DNA of 64,000 nucleotides from JBBSEX01 sp038239345 (GCA_038239345.1 JBBSEX010000001.1:525024-589023); one strand, 5' to 3'; shown: positions 7,230-16,640, counted from the stretch's first letter. The notes: generated from the letters alone by a model not told the origin. Made by a program: numbers and translations.

Positions 7230-9623
7230 CTAGCGGCGCACTTCAGCGGTCTTACCTTCTTCAATCGACTTGAGAATTCGCTCCAGATCGGGAACTTCGA
7301 TCGGCCTGCTGAGCAGGTAACCTTCGCCATCCTGAAAAGCCCGGACCAGTTCGGGGTCGTAGCCATCGGTTATCAAAACAAACGCGCCTACATTGGAGCG
7401 GACACGTTCAAAAAATTCTACCCAGTTCAAACCCGGCAGCTTGATGGAGCAAATGGTGGCATCGAAGCGCAGGCGCTGCACCAGATCGGCCGCTTCTTCG
7501 GCGGTATTCATGGGCACCACTCGATGACCGCGAGCGCTGAGAAGAGAGACGAGTTGTTTCTGAACCGACGCGTCCGGTTCCACTAAAAGTACAGTGAGGG
7601 CCCTGGCCCCGCGTGTGGCTTCGATACGGGATCCACTCTCGGAGGGCGTCTTGGAATCGGCGAGAGGAAGTTCCACCTCGAATCTGGAAGCCGCGTCCGA
7701 CGGGCGCGCATAACGGATCTCACCGCCGTGGCTTTGGACGATGCCGCGGCATACTCCTAATCCGAGTGATCCCGCGTCGCCGTTGCGTCCCTCGGCAAAC
7801 GGATCGAAGAAGGGGCTCTCGCCGCTGCGGCTGGCATAACTAATCTCAACCAGGACGCGTCTGGCAAGCAAGCTGCTACAGACCGTGATCGTCTTGTCGG
7901 CGCTGTCGGCTACCGATTGTTCAGCATGAATCAGAAGGTTCAGGAACACCTGTTCCAGCTGGCCTTGCGCACCCAAAACATATACCGGCACCTCAGCCAG
8001 ATGATTCACCAACTCTAATTCAAGGGCTTGCCATTCGCGGGTGCGGAATTGCAGCAGACCCGCTACCAGACTATTGACTTCAACTTTCTTCGCCGTGGAA
8101 TCCTCGGCCTTGGCGAACGATACCAGACGATTCACAATCTCGGCGGCGCGTTGTGCCTCCGCCGCAAGCACGCGTAAATCACGTTCCGGCAAACCTCCAG
8201 CGGCCCGAACGGCCAGCGCCGTCGATAGTTTGACGATGGACTTCAACGGCGCGCTCAATTCACTGGCCACGCCGGAAATTAATTGGCCGGTAGCCGCCAG
8301 TTTTTCGCTGCGAAACAACTGCTCACGAATCGATTGCTGTTCCTGCAGCTTTAGCGATGTCGCCACTTGGTTGGCCAGATGCTGGGCGGCGGCTTGTTCT
8401 TCCTGATTGAAGTAACGTAAACTCTCGGCGTGATCGAGTTCCAGAACACCCACTAGTTCGGTCTGGGCGAACATCGGCACGAACATAACCGATCGCGGAA
8501 GATCGCCTTTGGCCGAAGCCTTAATCAACGGGCTGCGGCGCGTATCGGGCACATTCAAGAGCACGCGATTGCGGAAGCACACAGCGGCTCCGGTGGCGAG
8601 CCCTTCTTTCGGCAGATCGACGTTAATCGATACCGGCCGGGGATCGTTCGGTCCGGTTACCTGGTCGAGCGATTTCGTTCGCCGGTTATAAAGGTACAGA
8701 CGAACGTCGGTGGCGTGAGCGACCTTGATTACCACGGTGGAAAGTTTATTCAGAATTTCCGCGGGCGACGATGCTGCGATAATCTCTTCACCCAAGCCGT
8801 TTAATGTGCGCAAGGTATTGCGCTGTTTGGCCATCCGTCGCTCTCGCAACCACCAAATCACCAGAACGAAGACGATGCCGCACAACGCGGTAAGCAATAG
8901 CAGCGGGGGGATCAGCCATCCGCGTTCCACCAGCGATACGGCGCTCGCATCGGCTATTAACAACTGGAACGAACGGTCGTAGGGCGGAATGGGGCTATAT
9001 TGTGTAGCCAGTCCGGTAACTCGGATGCGATCGCCGATACGATAGTTGCCCAGTCCAGGACTCGATTGACGGCGGGCCTTGGGCAGATAAACATTGAGAG
9101 AACGGCTGCGATCGCCGATGTTAATCACTTCGCCGGCGCTGCTCTCGGAGACGGTGCTAACAACGCCCTCGGTTGTGACCATCATGCCGAGATAGCGGAA
9201 GCTTGTCAGATCGGCTAGCTTAACTCTTCGTGGCGCAGGCGGCGGTTGGCTGGATAGCTTGTGGATCTCGGCGGGAAGCAACACGGGCAGCCCGGCGCGG
9301 CGCGAGACCGTGCCATGAACCTCCAGCCAATCACCGAGATTCAAACCTTGAAATTGATTCGCCGGACCAAACAAAAGCAATCCGTAATCTGCGTCGTCGC
9401 GCAGAGCGACATAGTAGGAATCAACCGCCCAGACCGGCGCGGAAGCAACCTGGCCCTTGATTAGAACTTCCTGTCCATCGTAGGTGGGGGTGAAATCGTT
9501 ACCGCTGCGTGAGCCCGCCTGCTGTAACGTGATCCGCGTTTGCGCCAATAGAGAAAGACATCCGGCTGGCGTTAGAAGCAGCGCCGCAGCGACTAGTTTT
9601 CGGAGTGTAACGTTTGCAGCCAT
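7230..9623 (-). CDS. Degenerate hybrid histidine kinase: OB-like sensor, GAF, kinase-like and receiver-like domains
   Basis: 797 residues. After a signal-like N-terminus come two OB-fold-like repeats outside the membrane (about residues 45-125 and 145-228, GDWLEVHGTV and GDRIRVTGLA), a membrane helix (about 236-258), a GAF domain (about 285-425), a histidine-kinase-like core and a receiver-like domain (about 677-790). The H-box reads GVASELSAPL: the phospho-accepting His is Ser454. The ATPase part keeps LEQVFLNLL and GSLGLGV but has no DxGxG box. The receiver reads FDATICSIKLPG: its Asp is Ser726. It therefore cannot relay phosphate in the usual way and may act as a ligand-binding partner of another kinase. 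Its start overlaps the end of the HAD gene by 31 bp. Confidence 0.85.
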   Translation of the reverse strand: MAANVTLRKLVAAALLLTPAGCLSLLAQTRITLQQAGSRSGNDFTPTYDGQEVLIKGQVASAPVWAVDSYYVALRDDADYGLLLFGPANQFQGLNLGDWLEVHGTVSRRAGLPVLLPAEIHKLSSQPPPAPRRVKLADLTSFRYLGMMVTTEGVVSTVSESSAGEVINIGDRSRSLNVYLPKARRQSSPGLGNYRIGDRIRVTGLATQYSPIPPYDRSFQLLIADASAVSLVERGWLIPPLLLLTALCGIVFVLVIWWLRERRMAKQRNTLRTLNGLGEEIIAASSPAEILNKLSTVVIKVAHATDVRLYLYNRRTKSLDQVTGPNDPRPVSINVDLPKEGLATGAAVCFRNRVLLNVPDTRRSPLIKASAKGDLPRSVMFVPMFAQTELVGVLELDHAESLRYFNQEEQAAAQHLANQVATSLKLQEQQSIREQLFRSEKLAATGQLISGVASELSAPLKSIVKLSTALAVRAAGGLPERDLRVLAAEAQRAAEIVNRLVSFAKAEDSTAKKVEVNSLVAGLLQFRTREWQALELELVNHLAEVPVYVLGAQGQLEQVFLNLLIHAEQSVADSADKTITVCSSLLARRVLVEISYASRSGESPFFDPFAEGRNGDAGSLGLGVCRGIVQSHGGEIRYARPSDAASRFEVELPLADSKTPSESGSRIEATRGARALTVLLVEPDASVQKQLVSLLSARGHRVVPMNTAEEAADLVQRLRFDATICSIKLPGLNWVEFFERVRSNVGAFVLITDGYDPELVRAFQDGEGYLLSRPIEVPDLERILKSIEEGKTAEVRR

Positions 9624-10285
9624 GGCTCCAACCTGAGGTCGCGGAAATCGCGAATCGACAGGTTCACATTCTCCAACTGTGTGCTGGTAGTCTGAACTCC
9701 AACGACGCGGGCGCCGGCTGCGTTGCCAGCGGCAATCCCCGTGGGCGAGTCCTCAAAAACAATACAATTTCTCGGATTTACATTTAGCTTTTCCGCAGCT
9801 AATAAATACACGTCGGGAAAAGGCTTGGGCCGCGCGACTTGCATTCCATCTACCACTGCTTGAAAATACGGCCGCAACTCGGCTCCATCCAAAACGAAAT
9901 CGACATTCGCGGGTTCGGCGTTCGTGCCAAGCGCCATCGGCGTCCCCTGGTGGTCTCGCAGAAATTGGATCACGCCGGGAACCAGCTGCCGTCGCAATTG
10001 CCCGCCTACCAATTCCCGGAACAGAGCTTCCTTCGCGGCCCCGTGGGCGAATACAACATCGCGGGGCAGACCTGCGCCCATGAAATCAATTACGATCTCG
10101 TCGTTCCGCCGGCCATGCATCCGCTCTTCGATGTCGCGGCAATCAATTCCCAGCCGTTCCATGTAGACCCGCCAAGCCTGGGTGTGGGCAGGCATAGAAT
10201 CGACAATCACTCCATCTAAATCGAAGAGGAATGCTAGCCCTTCTTTTTCTGCATTCTGCGTCACTTGTTCGGGATGATAGCACAC
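9593..10285 (-). CDS. HAD superfamily hydrolase, beta-phosphoglucomutase/phosphatase-like
   Basis: 230 residues with the four HAD motifs: LFDLDGVIVDS (motif I nucleophile and acid Asp), ALGTNAEP (motif II Thr), KPFPDVYL (motif III Lys) and FEDSPTGIAA (motif IV Asp). The cap sits between motifs I and II as in subfamily I enzymes such as PgmB and GS1-type phosphatases. Substrates of this class are usually sugar phosphates; the actual one is unknown. The start is a GTG at 10285; a second GTG at 10264 would also keep motif I. The 3' end overlaps the start of the hybrid kinase by 31 bp, so these two genes are probably cotranscribed. Confidence 0.88.
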   Translation of the reverse strand: MCYHPEQVTQNAEKEGLAFLFDLDGVIVDSMPAHTQAWRVYMERLGIDCRDIEERMHGRRNDEIVIDFMGAGLPRDVVFAHGAAKEALFRELVGGQLRRQLVPGVIQFLRDHQGTPMALGTNAEPANVDFVLDGAELRPYFQAVVDGMQVARPKPFPDVYLLAAEKLNVNPRNCIVFEDSPTGIAAGNAAGARVVGVQTTSTQLENVNLSIRDFRDLRLEPWLQTLHSEN

Positions 10286-10318
10286 GATTGCACAATAAAA
10301 GAGTGTCCGCTACTCGCA

Positions 10319-11005
10319 TTAATCCCTGTCGCAGTACAGCGCATACTGACCGCCCAGGGGAACGTCACGGAGCGCCCTTTCCAGCTTGCGATATTTCCAG
10401 TAGAGCGTTTTCGGTAGATAAAGGAAATATTCCGTGGATATCACGGGCATTATTGCAGCGGCAGCTAATTTCCGAGCGCGCCCCGCGGTTAAAAGGTCCG
10501 CATCGTCATCCACCGGCGTGCGGCGGACGATCCACTGCGTAGCGGGATTAAAAGGGTTGTGTTCGATCATACAGAAGATTCCCCCCGGCCGCAGTACGCG
10601 TTTGATCTCGGCGGTTAAGATCGGACGAATGGCGCGCTCCACGTGATGATAGACGCAAACGGCCGTCACCAGATCGAAAGCGGCGTCGGGATAGGGCAAC
10701 TCGCGCGCGGACGTTTGCGGCGTCACATCCAGATCCCGGCAAACAGAAAGCATCGCCGCCGAGAAATCACAACCGGCTACGGGTCCGAAGGAATCTTTGC
10801 CCAGCCTCAGCAATTCGCCCTTCCCGCATCCGACGTCCAGCCAGGACATTTTCGTAGTGTCGCGATTACGGGCCTGAAAAAACTCTTGCAGCAGAATGAA
10901 CTTACGCTGGTGGAAAAATTCCGAGCCTCCGGAAAATTTATCTCGCAGGGGATCTTTTAAAAGTTGCTCGTAGTCGCCGGCATATTTATCGAATTCCGGA
11001 TTCAC
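10319..11005 (-). CDS. Class I SAM-dependent methyltransferase
   Basis: 228 residues with a methyltransferase type 11 core. Motif I is WLDVGCGKGELL (about residues 55-66), the acidic end of strand 2 is AGCDFSAAML, and motif II/III regions read AFDLVTAVCVYHHV and LRPGGIFCMIEHN. The acceptor substrate is not predictable. Its start overlaps the end of the upstream GT2 glycosyltransferase by four bases (11002-11005). I infer that glycosyltransferase and methyltransferase act on the same lipid or glycan. A weak GAGT/ACTC hairpin followed by TTTT lies just past its stop (about 10300-10316, minus strand) and could terminate the transcript. Confidence 0.85.
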   Translation of the reverse strand: MNPEFDKYAGDYEQLLKDPLRDKFSGGSEFFHQRKFILLQEFFQARNRDTTKMSWLDVGCGKGELLRLGKDSFGPVAGCDFSAAMLSVCRDLDVTPQTSARELPYPDAAFDLVTAVCVYHHVERAIRPILTAEIKRVLRPGGIFCMIEHNPFNPATQWIVRRTPVDDDADLLTAGRARKLAAAAIMPVISTEYFLYLPKTLYWKYRKLERALRDVPLGGQYALYCDRD

Positions 11006-12009
11006 CGCTTCACCTGGTTGGACAGTTCTTCTATTCCGGCGCGGCGGGCCAACACGACGGCCCGGTGGATCGGTTCCGGAGGACTATCGACGTTGACCAG
11101 GTTCGACAAAACATATAAGGGACGGCCTTTCGCCTCTTCATAGATTCTGGCGATGTAATCCCCGATCAGTCCAAGAGCGAGCAACGTAACACCCGAGAAA
11201 AGGCACTGCAGAATGACGATCGACGTCCACCCAGGGACGACGGCTTTCAGAATAATAGCCGCGTAGAGAGCGCCCAGAAAATAAACGAAGCCAGCGATGC
11301 TCAGGCAAACCCCTAAACCGACGCTCAACCGCAGGGGAAGCGCCGAGAAAGAGGAAATAGCGGTCCAGGCGAAGCGCATCATTTTCCACAAGGGATATTT
11401 GGTTTCACCGGCGACGCGCGGCTGGCGGTCAAACGGCACGATGGCTTCTTTCAGTCCAAGCCAGGCCACGAGTCCGCGCATGAAGCGGTGCTGCTCGCGG
11501 AATCCACGAATGGCTTGCAGGGCGGGCTTGCTAAACAAGCGGAAATCGCCGACCTCGGGTACCAGACGCTTGTCCACCATGGTGCGCATCGTCCAATAGA
11601 ATGCCGCAGCGCTGATCCGCTTAAAGGCCGAGTCGGTATCGCGATGCCGGCGTTGCGCAGAGACGACGTCGAAGCCTGCGCGATAGAGGCGGACCATTTC
11701 AAATAGCACTTCCGGTGGATCTTGTAAGTCAGCATCCATCACGGCCACGGCATCGCCCGCCGCGAAGTCCATGCCCGCCGTGATAGCTGCTTGATGTCCG
11801 AAATTCCGGCTGAACCCTAAAACCTTGATCCGCTGATCGGCCTGGGCCGCGGACATCAGAAGGTCGCGCGAGTTATCTTTGCTGCCGTCATCCACTAGCA
11901 CAAGTTCGTGATCGCAATCCAGGCGCAACAATACGGATTTGATTTCACGCAGCAGGAGGGGGATCGCTTCTTCTTCGTTGTAAATCGGGATAACGACGGA
12001 GAGAAGCAT
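11002..12009 (-). CDS. GT2 family glycosyltransferase, dolichyl-phosphate mannose synthase/GtrB-like, with two C-terminal membrane helices
   Basis: 335 residues. The N-terminal GT-A domain shows LSVVIPIYNEE, the nucleotide-binding ELVLVDDGSKD and the metal-binding VMDADLQDPPE. The C-terminal part contains two hydrophobic segments (about 229-255 and 264-288) followed by RIYEEAKGRP, the hallmark of the DPMS/GtrB subfamily, which moves a sugar from a nucleotide donor to undecaprenyl phosphate at the cytoplasmic face. A GGGAGA ribosome binding site stands seven bases before the ATG. It overlaps the methyltransferase start by four bases. It follows the flavin oxidoreductase by 43 bp on the same strand, but no functional link is evident. 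Confidence 0.9.
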   Translation of the reverse strand: MLLSVVIPIYNEEEAIPLLLREIKSVLLRLDCDHELVLVDDGSKDNSRDLLMSAAQADQRIKVLGFSRNFGHQAAITAGMDFAAGDAVAVMDADLQDPPEVLFEMVRLYRAGFDVVSAQRRHRDTDSAFKRISAAAFYWTMRTMVDKRLVPEVGDFRLFSKPALQAIRGFREQHRFMRGLVAWLGLKEAIVPFDRQPRVAGETKYPLWKMMRFAWTAISSFSALPLRLSVGLGVCLSIAGFVYFLGALYAAIILKAVVPGWTSIVILQCLFSGVTLLALGLIGDYIARIYEEAKGRPLYVLSNLVNVDSPPEPIHRAVVLARRAGIEELSNQVKR

Positions 12010-12052
12010 AGTCTCCCGTCATCGTCCCACGAAAACTCCTGTCGAGGGGAAG

Positions 12053-13417
12053 TTAGCTGACGCTTTCCATCAGGCCGAAGAAACCCTCGGTGAGGGTGGG
12101 ATGAATATAGATGGCGCCCCGCAGAAGCGTGTAGGGCTGTTTGGCAAGCATCATGGCGTGGAGCGTCTGCACGAGTTCCCCGCCCTCGGTTCCAAGAATC
12201 GAGGCGCCTAGAATCTGGTCGTTCTTCGCGTTGACGATCAACTTCATCAGCCCGGCTGTCTCATCCCGCTCGATCGCCCGAGCTACGTTCGCCATCGGCA
12301 TTCGCCCGATTTTCAACTCGTAACCCTTGGCCCGCGCCTCCTTCTCCGACAGCCCGACACAGCCCAGTTGCGGATCGGTAAAAACGGCATAGGGCACTAT
12401 CCGTTCGGCGGTACTCAGATTCTTGCCTTCGATGAGATTCGCGTATAGAATTTGAAAATCGCTGTACGAGATGTGGGTGAAGGCAGGACCGCCGTTGACG
12501 TCGCCGAGCGCCCAAATGCCTGGCACATTGGTCTCCAGACGGTGGTTCACCCGCACGTATCCACGTTTATCGAGAGCGACTCCGGACTTTTCAATCTCGA
12601 GCTTGTCGGTATTCGGAGTCCGCCCCGCGGCCAACAGCAGATGCGACCCGGATAGCGTTTGCGTGTTTCCGTCCTGTTCGACCGCGAGCAAAACACCGCT
12701 CTTATGTTTTTCCGCTGTAGCGACTTTCGCGTTCAACAGAAAGCGAATCCCTTCGGCTTCGAGCGCCTTGCGCAGCGCTATCGCGATCTCTTCATCTTCG
12801 CGGGGTACAATCTGCGAGCCTCGCTGGATGATAGTTACCTCGCTGCCAAAGCGGCGGAACATCTGACCGAACTCGAGCCCGATATAGCCGCCGCCAATCA
12901 CTATCAAGCGATCCGGGACTGAAGGCAATTCGAGCATCGAGACGTTCGTCAGATATTCGATCGAGTCGAGGCCAGGTATATGGGGGATCGTTGGCCGCCC
13001 CCCGGTATCAATGAAGATCCATTCGCTTTCGAGCTCATGCGCGCCGACAGACAGCTGGTGCGATCCGCTGAACCGGGCGTGTTCGCGATAGAGTGTCAGA
13101 GTCTTACGCTTTTCGACGTGCTTTTCCTGCGCGGCACGCATAGCTCCGACGACTTTGTTCTTTCGCGCCAAGACAGCCGGAAGATCGACGCTAACGTTGC
13201 TGGCCCGCACGCCCCATTGCGCAGCATGACGAGCATAGTGGGCCACCTGCGCGCTGGCAACCATCGTCTTGGTAGGAGTGCAACCGGTGTTAATACAGGT
13301 GCCGCCAAGATACTCTTCTTCGATGAGCGCTACTCTTTTACCCAGATCCGCCAATCGATGGGCCAGCGGATTGCCGCCTTGGCCGGAACCGATCACTATC
13401 GCGTCGTACTTGATCAT
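12053..13417 (-). CDS. FAD-dependent pyridine nucleotide-disulfide oxidoreductase (mercuric reductase/lipoamide dehydrogenase-like)
   Basis: 454 residues with a full class I flavin disulfide reductase layout: FAD-binding VIGSGQGG, redox-active disulfide GGTCINTGCTPTK (C-x4-C), NAD(P)-binding VIGGGYIGLEFG, second FAD motif WALGDVNGGPAFTH, and the interface base HPTLTEGFFG. It lacks the N-terminal heavy-metal domain and the C-terminal Cys pair of true MerA, so mercury reduction is unlikely. It is the last gene of the minus-strand run containing PaoABC, only eight bases after the molybdenum subunit, which suggests a redox role connected to that enzyme. The reaction itself is unknown. Confidence 0.88.
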   Translation of the reverse strand: MIKYDAIVIGSGQGGNPLAHRLADLGKRVALIEEEYLGGTCINTGCTPTKTMVASAQVAHYARHAAQWGVRASNVSVDLPAVLARKNKVVGAMRAAQEKHVEKRKTLTLYREHARFSGSHQLSVGAHELESEWIFIDTGGRPTIPHIPGLDSIEYLTNVSMLELPSVPDRLIVIGGGYIGLEFGQMFRRFGSEVTIIQRGSQIVPREDEEIAIALRKALEAEGIRFLLNAKVATAEKHKSGVLLAVEQDGNTQTLSGSHLLLAAGRTPNTDKLEIEKSGVALDKRGYVRVNHRLETNVPGIWALGDVNGGPAFTHISYSDFQILYANLIEGKNLSTAERIVPYAVFTDPQLGCVGLSEKEARAKGYELKIGRMPMANVARAIERDETAGLMKLIVNAKNDQILGASILGTEGGELVQTLHAMMLAKQPYTLLRGAIYIHPTLTEGFFGLMESVS

Positions 13418-13425
13418 CTGTGTTT

Positions 13426-15639
13426 TTACGACAGGAGCTTATCGAGCGTAATCGGCAAGTCGCGTATCCGTTTCCCTGTAGCGTGAAAGATAGCGTTGGC
13501 GATGGCTGCGGCCGCTCCCGTGTTCCCTATCTCTCCGATGCCCTTCACGCCGATAGGATTCACGTGCTCGTCTTTTTCGTCCACCCACAACGCTTCGATC
13601 GCCGGAACGTCGAGGTTAACCGGAACATGATACTCGGCTAGATTATTGTTCACGATGCGGCCCAGCCGCTCATCGAGCTTGGTTTCTTCGTGAAGAGCCA
13701 TACTGATGCCCCAAACCATGCCACCGATGAACTGGCTGCGAGCCGTCTTGGGGTTCAGGATTTTACCCGCGGCAAACGCACCCACCATGCGCGAGACGCG
13801 AATCTGGCCCAGATCGGCATCCACATGCACTTCGGCGAATTGGGCACCGAAGGCGTACATCGAGTATTTCTTTTGCTCCTCGCCCGGCTTGGTGTCGGCA
13901 TGCGCCTCCACTTCTTTCTTACCCTGGCGCTGCATCATCGCCTGATATGTTTCGCCGCGCTGCCGGTTGTCCTTCAACATCAGGCGGCCTTCTTCGATGA
14001 CGATGTCTTGCACGCTGGCTTGATAGAGCGGCGAACTGGAATCGCTTACCGCCATTTGAGTCAATTTCTCGCGTAACGCAAGGCCCGCGAGATGAACTGC
14101 CGACCCGGTGCTGGCGGCTGTCTGCGATCCCCCTGAAATCGGCGTCTCGGGGAATGCAGTGTCACCTAAACGAAACACCACTTGAGCGGTGGATAGGCCC
14201 AGGGCGTCGGCGGTCATTTGGGTCATGATCGTGTAGGTGCCAGTACCCAGATCTTGTGTGGCGGCTTCAACCAGGGCGGTGCCATCGGCGCGAAGCCGGG
14301 CCACGGCGGAGGAAGCGGAACGGTGGGTGGGATACAGAGACGTGGCCATGCCCCACCCAATCATCTGATTGCCCTTGCGCATGGAGCGCGGCTCGGGTGT
14401 ACGCTTCTCCCAACCAAAGCGATCCGCGCCCAGCTTGTAGCACTCCCGCAGCGATTTGCTGGAGAATGGCCTGTCCTTATCCGGATCTTCTTCGGCATAA
14501 TTCTTCAGCCGTAGCGCTACAGGATCCATTTTTAGAGCGTAGGCCAACTCATCCATCGCGCATTCCAGGGCATACGTTCCTGGACATTCACCGGGAGCAC
14601 GCATAAATGTCGGCGTGCCGGTGTCGGTCCTCACCAGGCGATGCGAAGTGGAGTTATTCGCCGAGTTGTAGAGCATGCGGGCGGTCAGGCTAGCCGGTTC
14701 GACAAACACATCGAAGCTCGATGTATGGGTAATGGTGTCGTGACGAAGCGCCAAGAGTGTACCGTCGGCCGCGGCACCCGCCGCAACTTCCTGATGAGTT
14801 TGCGGCCGATATCCGAGCGAGCCGAACATTTGCGGCCGATCCATAACCAACTTGACGGGCCGGTCAAGCTGGCGCGCCGCCATCACCGCGATAATCACCT
14901 GGGACCAAACACTCTTACAGCCGAACCCGCCGCCGAGATAGGGCGAGATGACATGCACGTTGTCCGGATGCAAGCCCATTATTTCCGCCACACGCTGGCG
15001 GGTGAGGAAAACTCCTTGCGTGGTGTCGTAGAGCGTCAGCTTTTCTTTGCCTTCCCAGACCGCGACGGTGGCGTGCGGTTCCATCGGATTGTGGGTCTCA
15101 TAAGGCGTGGAATAGACGTGGGCGATCTTCGCCGCCGCCGAATCCATCCCCGCTTTGACATCGCCCCGGTTGCTGGCGCTTGGGTCCCCACCACCCCCAA
15201 CCTTTTTCGGGTCGTAGGCGGTTGGTATCCGCTTCGTGAGGCTAACTTCGTAGGCTTCGGTTACGTACTTCACGCGGACTAGACTCGCGGCATAGGTTGC
15301 CGCTTCCAGGGTCTCAGCGACGACAACACCGATCGGCTGATTGGCGTAATAAACCTTGTCGTCTTGAAAGACACTTAGAATACGATCAATCGGACCAGGC
15401 TTCTTCTGAGAGACAGGCAACTTCGGAGCATTGCGCGGCGTCATCACGGTGAGTACACCGGGAACTTTCTCCGCCGCGCGGGTATCCATCGATGCGATAC
15501 GGCCCTTGGGAATCGTACTCATGACCAAGACGGCTTGGGTGAGGTTCTTCGGAAAATTTTCCGCGGAATAGGTAGCACGGCCCGCGACTTTCAGACGGCC
15601 GTCGATGCGGCTGAGTGGTTGTCCTACTGATTCTTTCAT
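13426..15639 (-). CDS. paoC: Periplasmic aldehyde oxidoreductase, molybdenum-binding subunit (PaoC-like)
   Basis: 737 residues, the size of E. coli PaoC (YagR). It belongs to the xanthine oxidase family large subunit: GGGFGCKSVWSQ marks the first molybdopterin contact, MRAPGECPG the second (about residues 339-347), GSQTAASTGSA the third, and GVKGIGEIGNTG carries the catalytic Glu near the C-terminus. It hydroxylates an aldehyde to the acid using water. It has no own signal peptide; PaoC proteins are carried across with the Tat-tagged small subunit, which is encoded two genes upstream. The spacing to the FAD subunit is 11 bp. The real substrate of this homologue is not known. Confidence 0.88.
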   Translation of the reverse strand: MKESVGQPLSRIDGRLKVAGRATYSAENFPKNLTQAVLVMSTIPKGRIASMDTRAAEKVPGVLTVMTPRNAPKLPVSQKKPGPIDRILSVFQDDKVYYANQPIGVVVAETLEAATYAASLVRVKYVTEAYEVSLTKRIPTAYDPKKVGGGGDPSASNRGDVKAGMDSAAAKIAHVYSTPYETHNPMEPHATVAVWEGKEKLTLYDTTQGVFLTRQRVAEIMGLHPDNVHVISPYLGGGFGCKSVWSQVIIAVMAARQLDRPVKLVMDRPQMFGSLGYRPQTHQEVAAGAAADGTLLALRHDTITHTSSFDVFVEPASLTARMLYNSANNSTSHRLVRTDTGTPTFMRAPGECPGTYALECAMDELAYALKMDPVALRLKNYAEEDPDKDRPFSSKSLRECYKLGADRFGWEKRTPEPRSMRKGNQMIGWGMATSLYPTHRSASSAVARLRADGTALVEAATQDLGTGTYTIMTQMTADALGLSTAQVVFRLGDTAFPETPISGGSQTAASTGSAVHLAGLALREKLTQMAVSDSSSPLYQASVQDIVIEEGRLMLKDNRQRGETYQAMMQRQGKKEVEAHADTKPGEEQKKYSMYAFGAQFAEVHVDADLGQIRVSRMVGAFAAGKILNPKTARSQFIGGMVWGISMALHEETKLDERLGRIVNNNLAEYHVPVNLDVPAIEALWVDEKDEHVNPIGVKGIGEIGNTGAAAAIANAIFHATGKRIRDLPITLDKLLS

Positions 15640-15650
15640 CGTGATCTCCG

Positions 15651-16640
15651 TTATCCGAGCGCCGCGGTATCGGCCAGCGCGCGGACGATGATACGTTTGG
15701 CCAACTCTACTTTGAATCCATTGTCTTTGTAAGGCTTTGCGCCGTTGACAACCATATCGGCGGCAGCGCGGTAAGCCGCTTCCGCCGGAGCCTTACCAAC
15801 CAACGACTGTTCGGCCGCGCGAACCCGCCACGGTTTGTGCGCTACTCCGCCCAAAGCAATTCGCGCGTCGCGAATTTTGCCGTCGGGTCCGATGTCTAAA
15901 ACGCAAGCCACGGAGACGAGAGCGAAGGCGTAGGAATTGCGGTCGCGAACTTTGATATACGTGGACCGGCGGGCAAATGGAAGAGCTGGCAGATCGACGG
16001 CGGTAATCAATTCGTTGGGTTTGAGGGTGGTGTCGATGGACGGTTTGTCGCCGGGAAGTCTGTGGAATTCGGCGAAGGGGATGGATCGCCCACCTTGTGG
16101 ACCCTCTACTTGTACGATGGCATCCAGAGCCGCCAGCGCGACACACATATCGGACGGATGCACCGCGATGCATTGCTCACTGGCGCCGAGGATGGCGTGG
16201 ATTCGATTCACGCCGCTCTTCGCCGAACAGCCCGATCCGGGCGTCCGCTTGTTGCATTCGGTAAACGACGGATCGTAGAAATAGTAACAACGCGTGCGCT
16301 GCATCAGGTTGCCGCCCACTGTCGCCATATTGCGCAACTGGGCCGAGGCGCCGGATAGCAAGGCCTGCGTTAGTACCGGATAGCGCTCGCGAATCAAAGG
16401 CGAGTTCGCCGTATCGGAATTGCGGGCCATGGCTCCGATACGGATGTGGCCATCGCGCTCGACGATTTCCGCTAGAGGGAGGCGGGTGATATCCACCAGA
16501 TGCGCCGGGTGCTCGGAACCCATCTTCATGAGATCCACAAGATTTGTCCCGCCCGCTAAAAATTTGCTCTCGGGATTCCGGGCCACCGCGCTGATGGCGC
16601 CCGCCGAATCCGTCGCTCGAACATACTGGAAAGGCCTCAT
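15651..16640 (-). CDS. paoB: Periplasmic aldehyde oxidoreductase, FAD-binding subunit (PaoB-like, with extra Fe-S insertion)
   Basis: 329 residues, close to E. coli PaoB (YagS). The FAD-binding signatures FLAGGTNLVDLMK (about residues 28-40) and ATVGGNLMQRTRC (about 109-121) are clear. After them comes a cysteine-rich insertion (Cys in RTRC, FTEC, SGC and SEQC), which in PaoB ligates an additional 4Fe-4S cluster not found in ordinary xanthine dehydrogenases. This is the strongest sign that the enzyme is Pao-type rather than a purine dehydrogenase. It overlaps the small subunit gene by four bases (16637-16640) and precedes the molybdenum subunit by 11 bp. Confidence 0.88.
   Translation of the reverse strand: MRPFQYVRATDSAGAISAVARNPESKFLAGGTNLVDLMKMGSEHPAHLVDITRLPLAEIVERDGHIRIGAMARNSDTANSPLIRERYPVLTQALLSGASAQLRNMATVGGNLMQRTRCYYFYDPSFTECNKRTPGSGCSAKSGVNRIHAILGASEQCIAVHPSDMCVALAALDAIVQVEGPQGGRSIPFAEFHRLPGDKPSIDTTLKPNELITAVDLPALPFARRSTYIKVRDRNSYAFALVSVACVLDIGPDGKIRDARIALGGVAHKPWRVRAAEQSLVGKAPAEAAYRAAADMVVNGAKPYKDNGFKVELAKRIIVRALADTAALG

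Noticed and set aside
10300..10316. Rho-independent terminator after the methyltransferase gene (minus strand).
   Set aside because: The stem is only four base pairs with a seven-base loop; the TTTT is suggestive but too weak for a separate entry.
12053..13417. Identification as mercuric reductase.
   Set aside because: No heavy-metal-associated domain, no C-terminal vicinal Cys pair and no mer genes nearby.
14641..15282. 213-codon plus-strand frame inside the Pao molybdenum subunit.
   Set aside because: Antisense shadow; the minus-strand protein there has clear conserved motifs.
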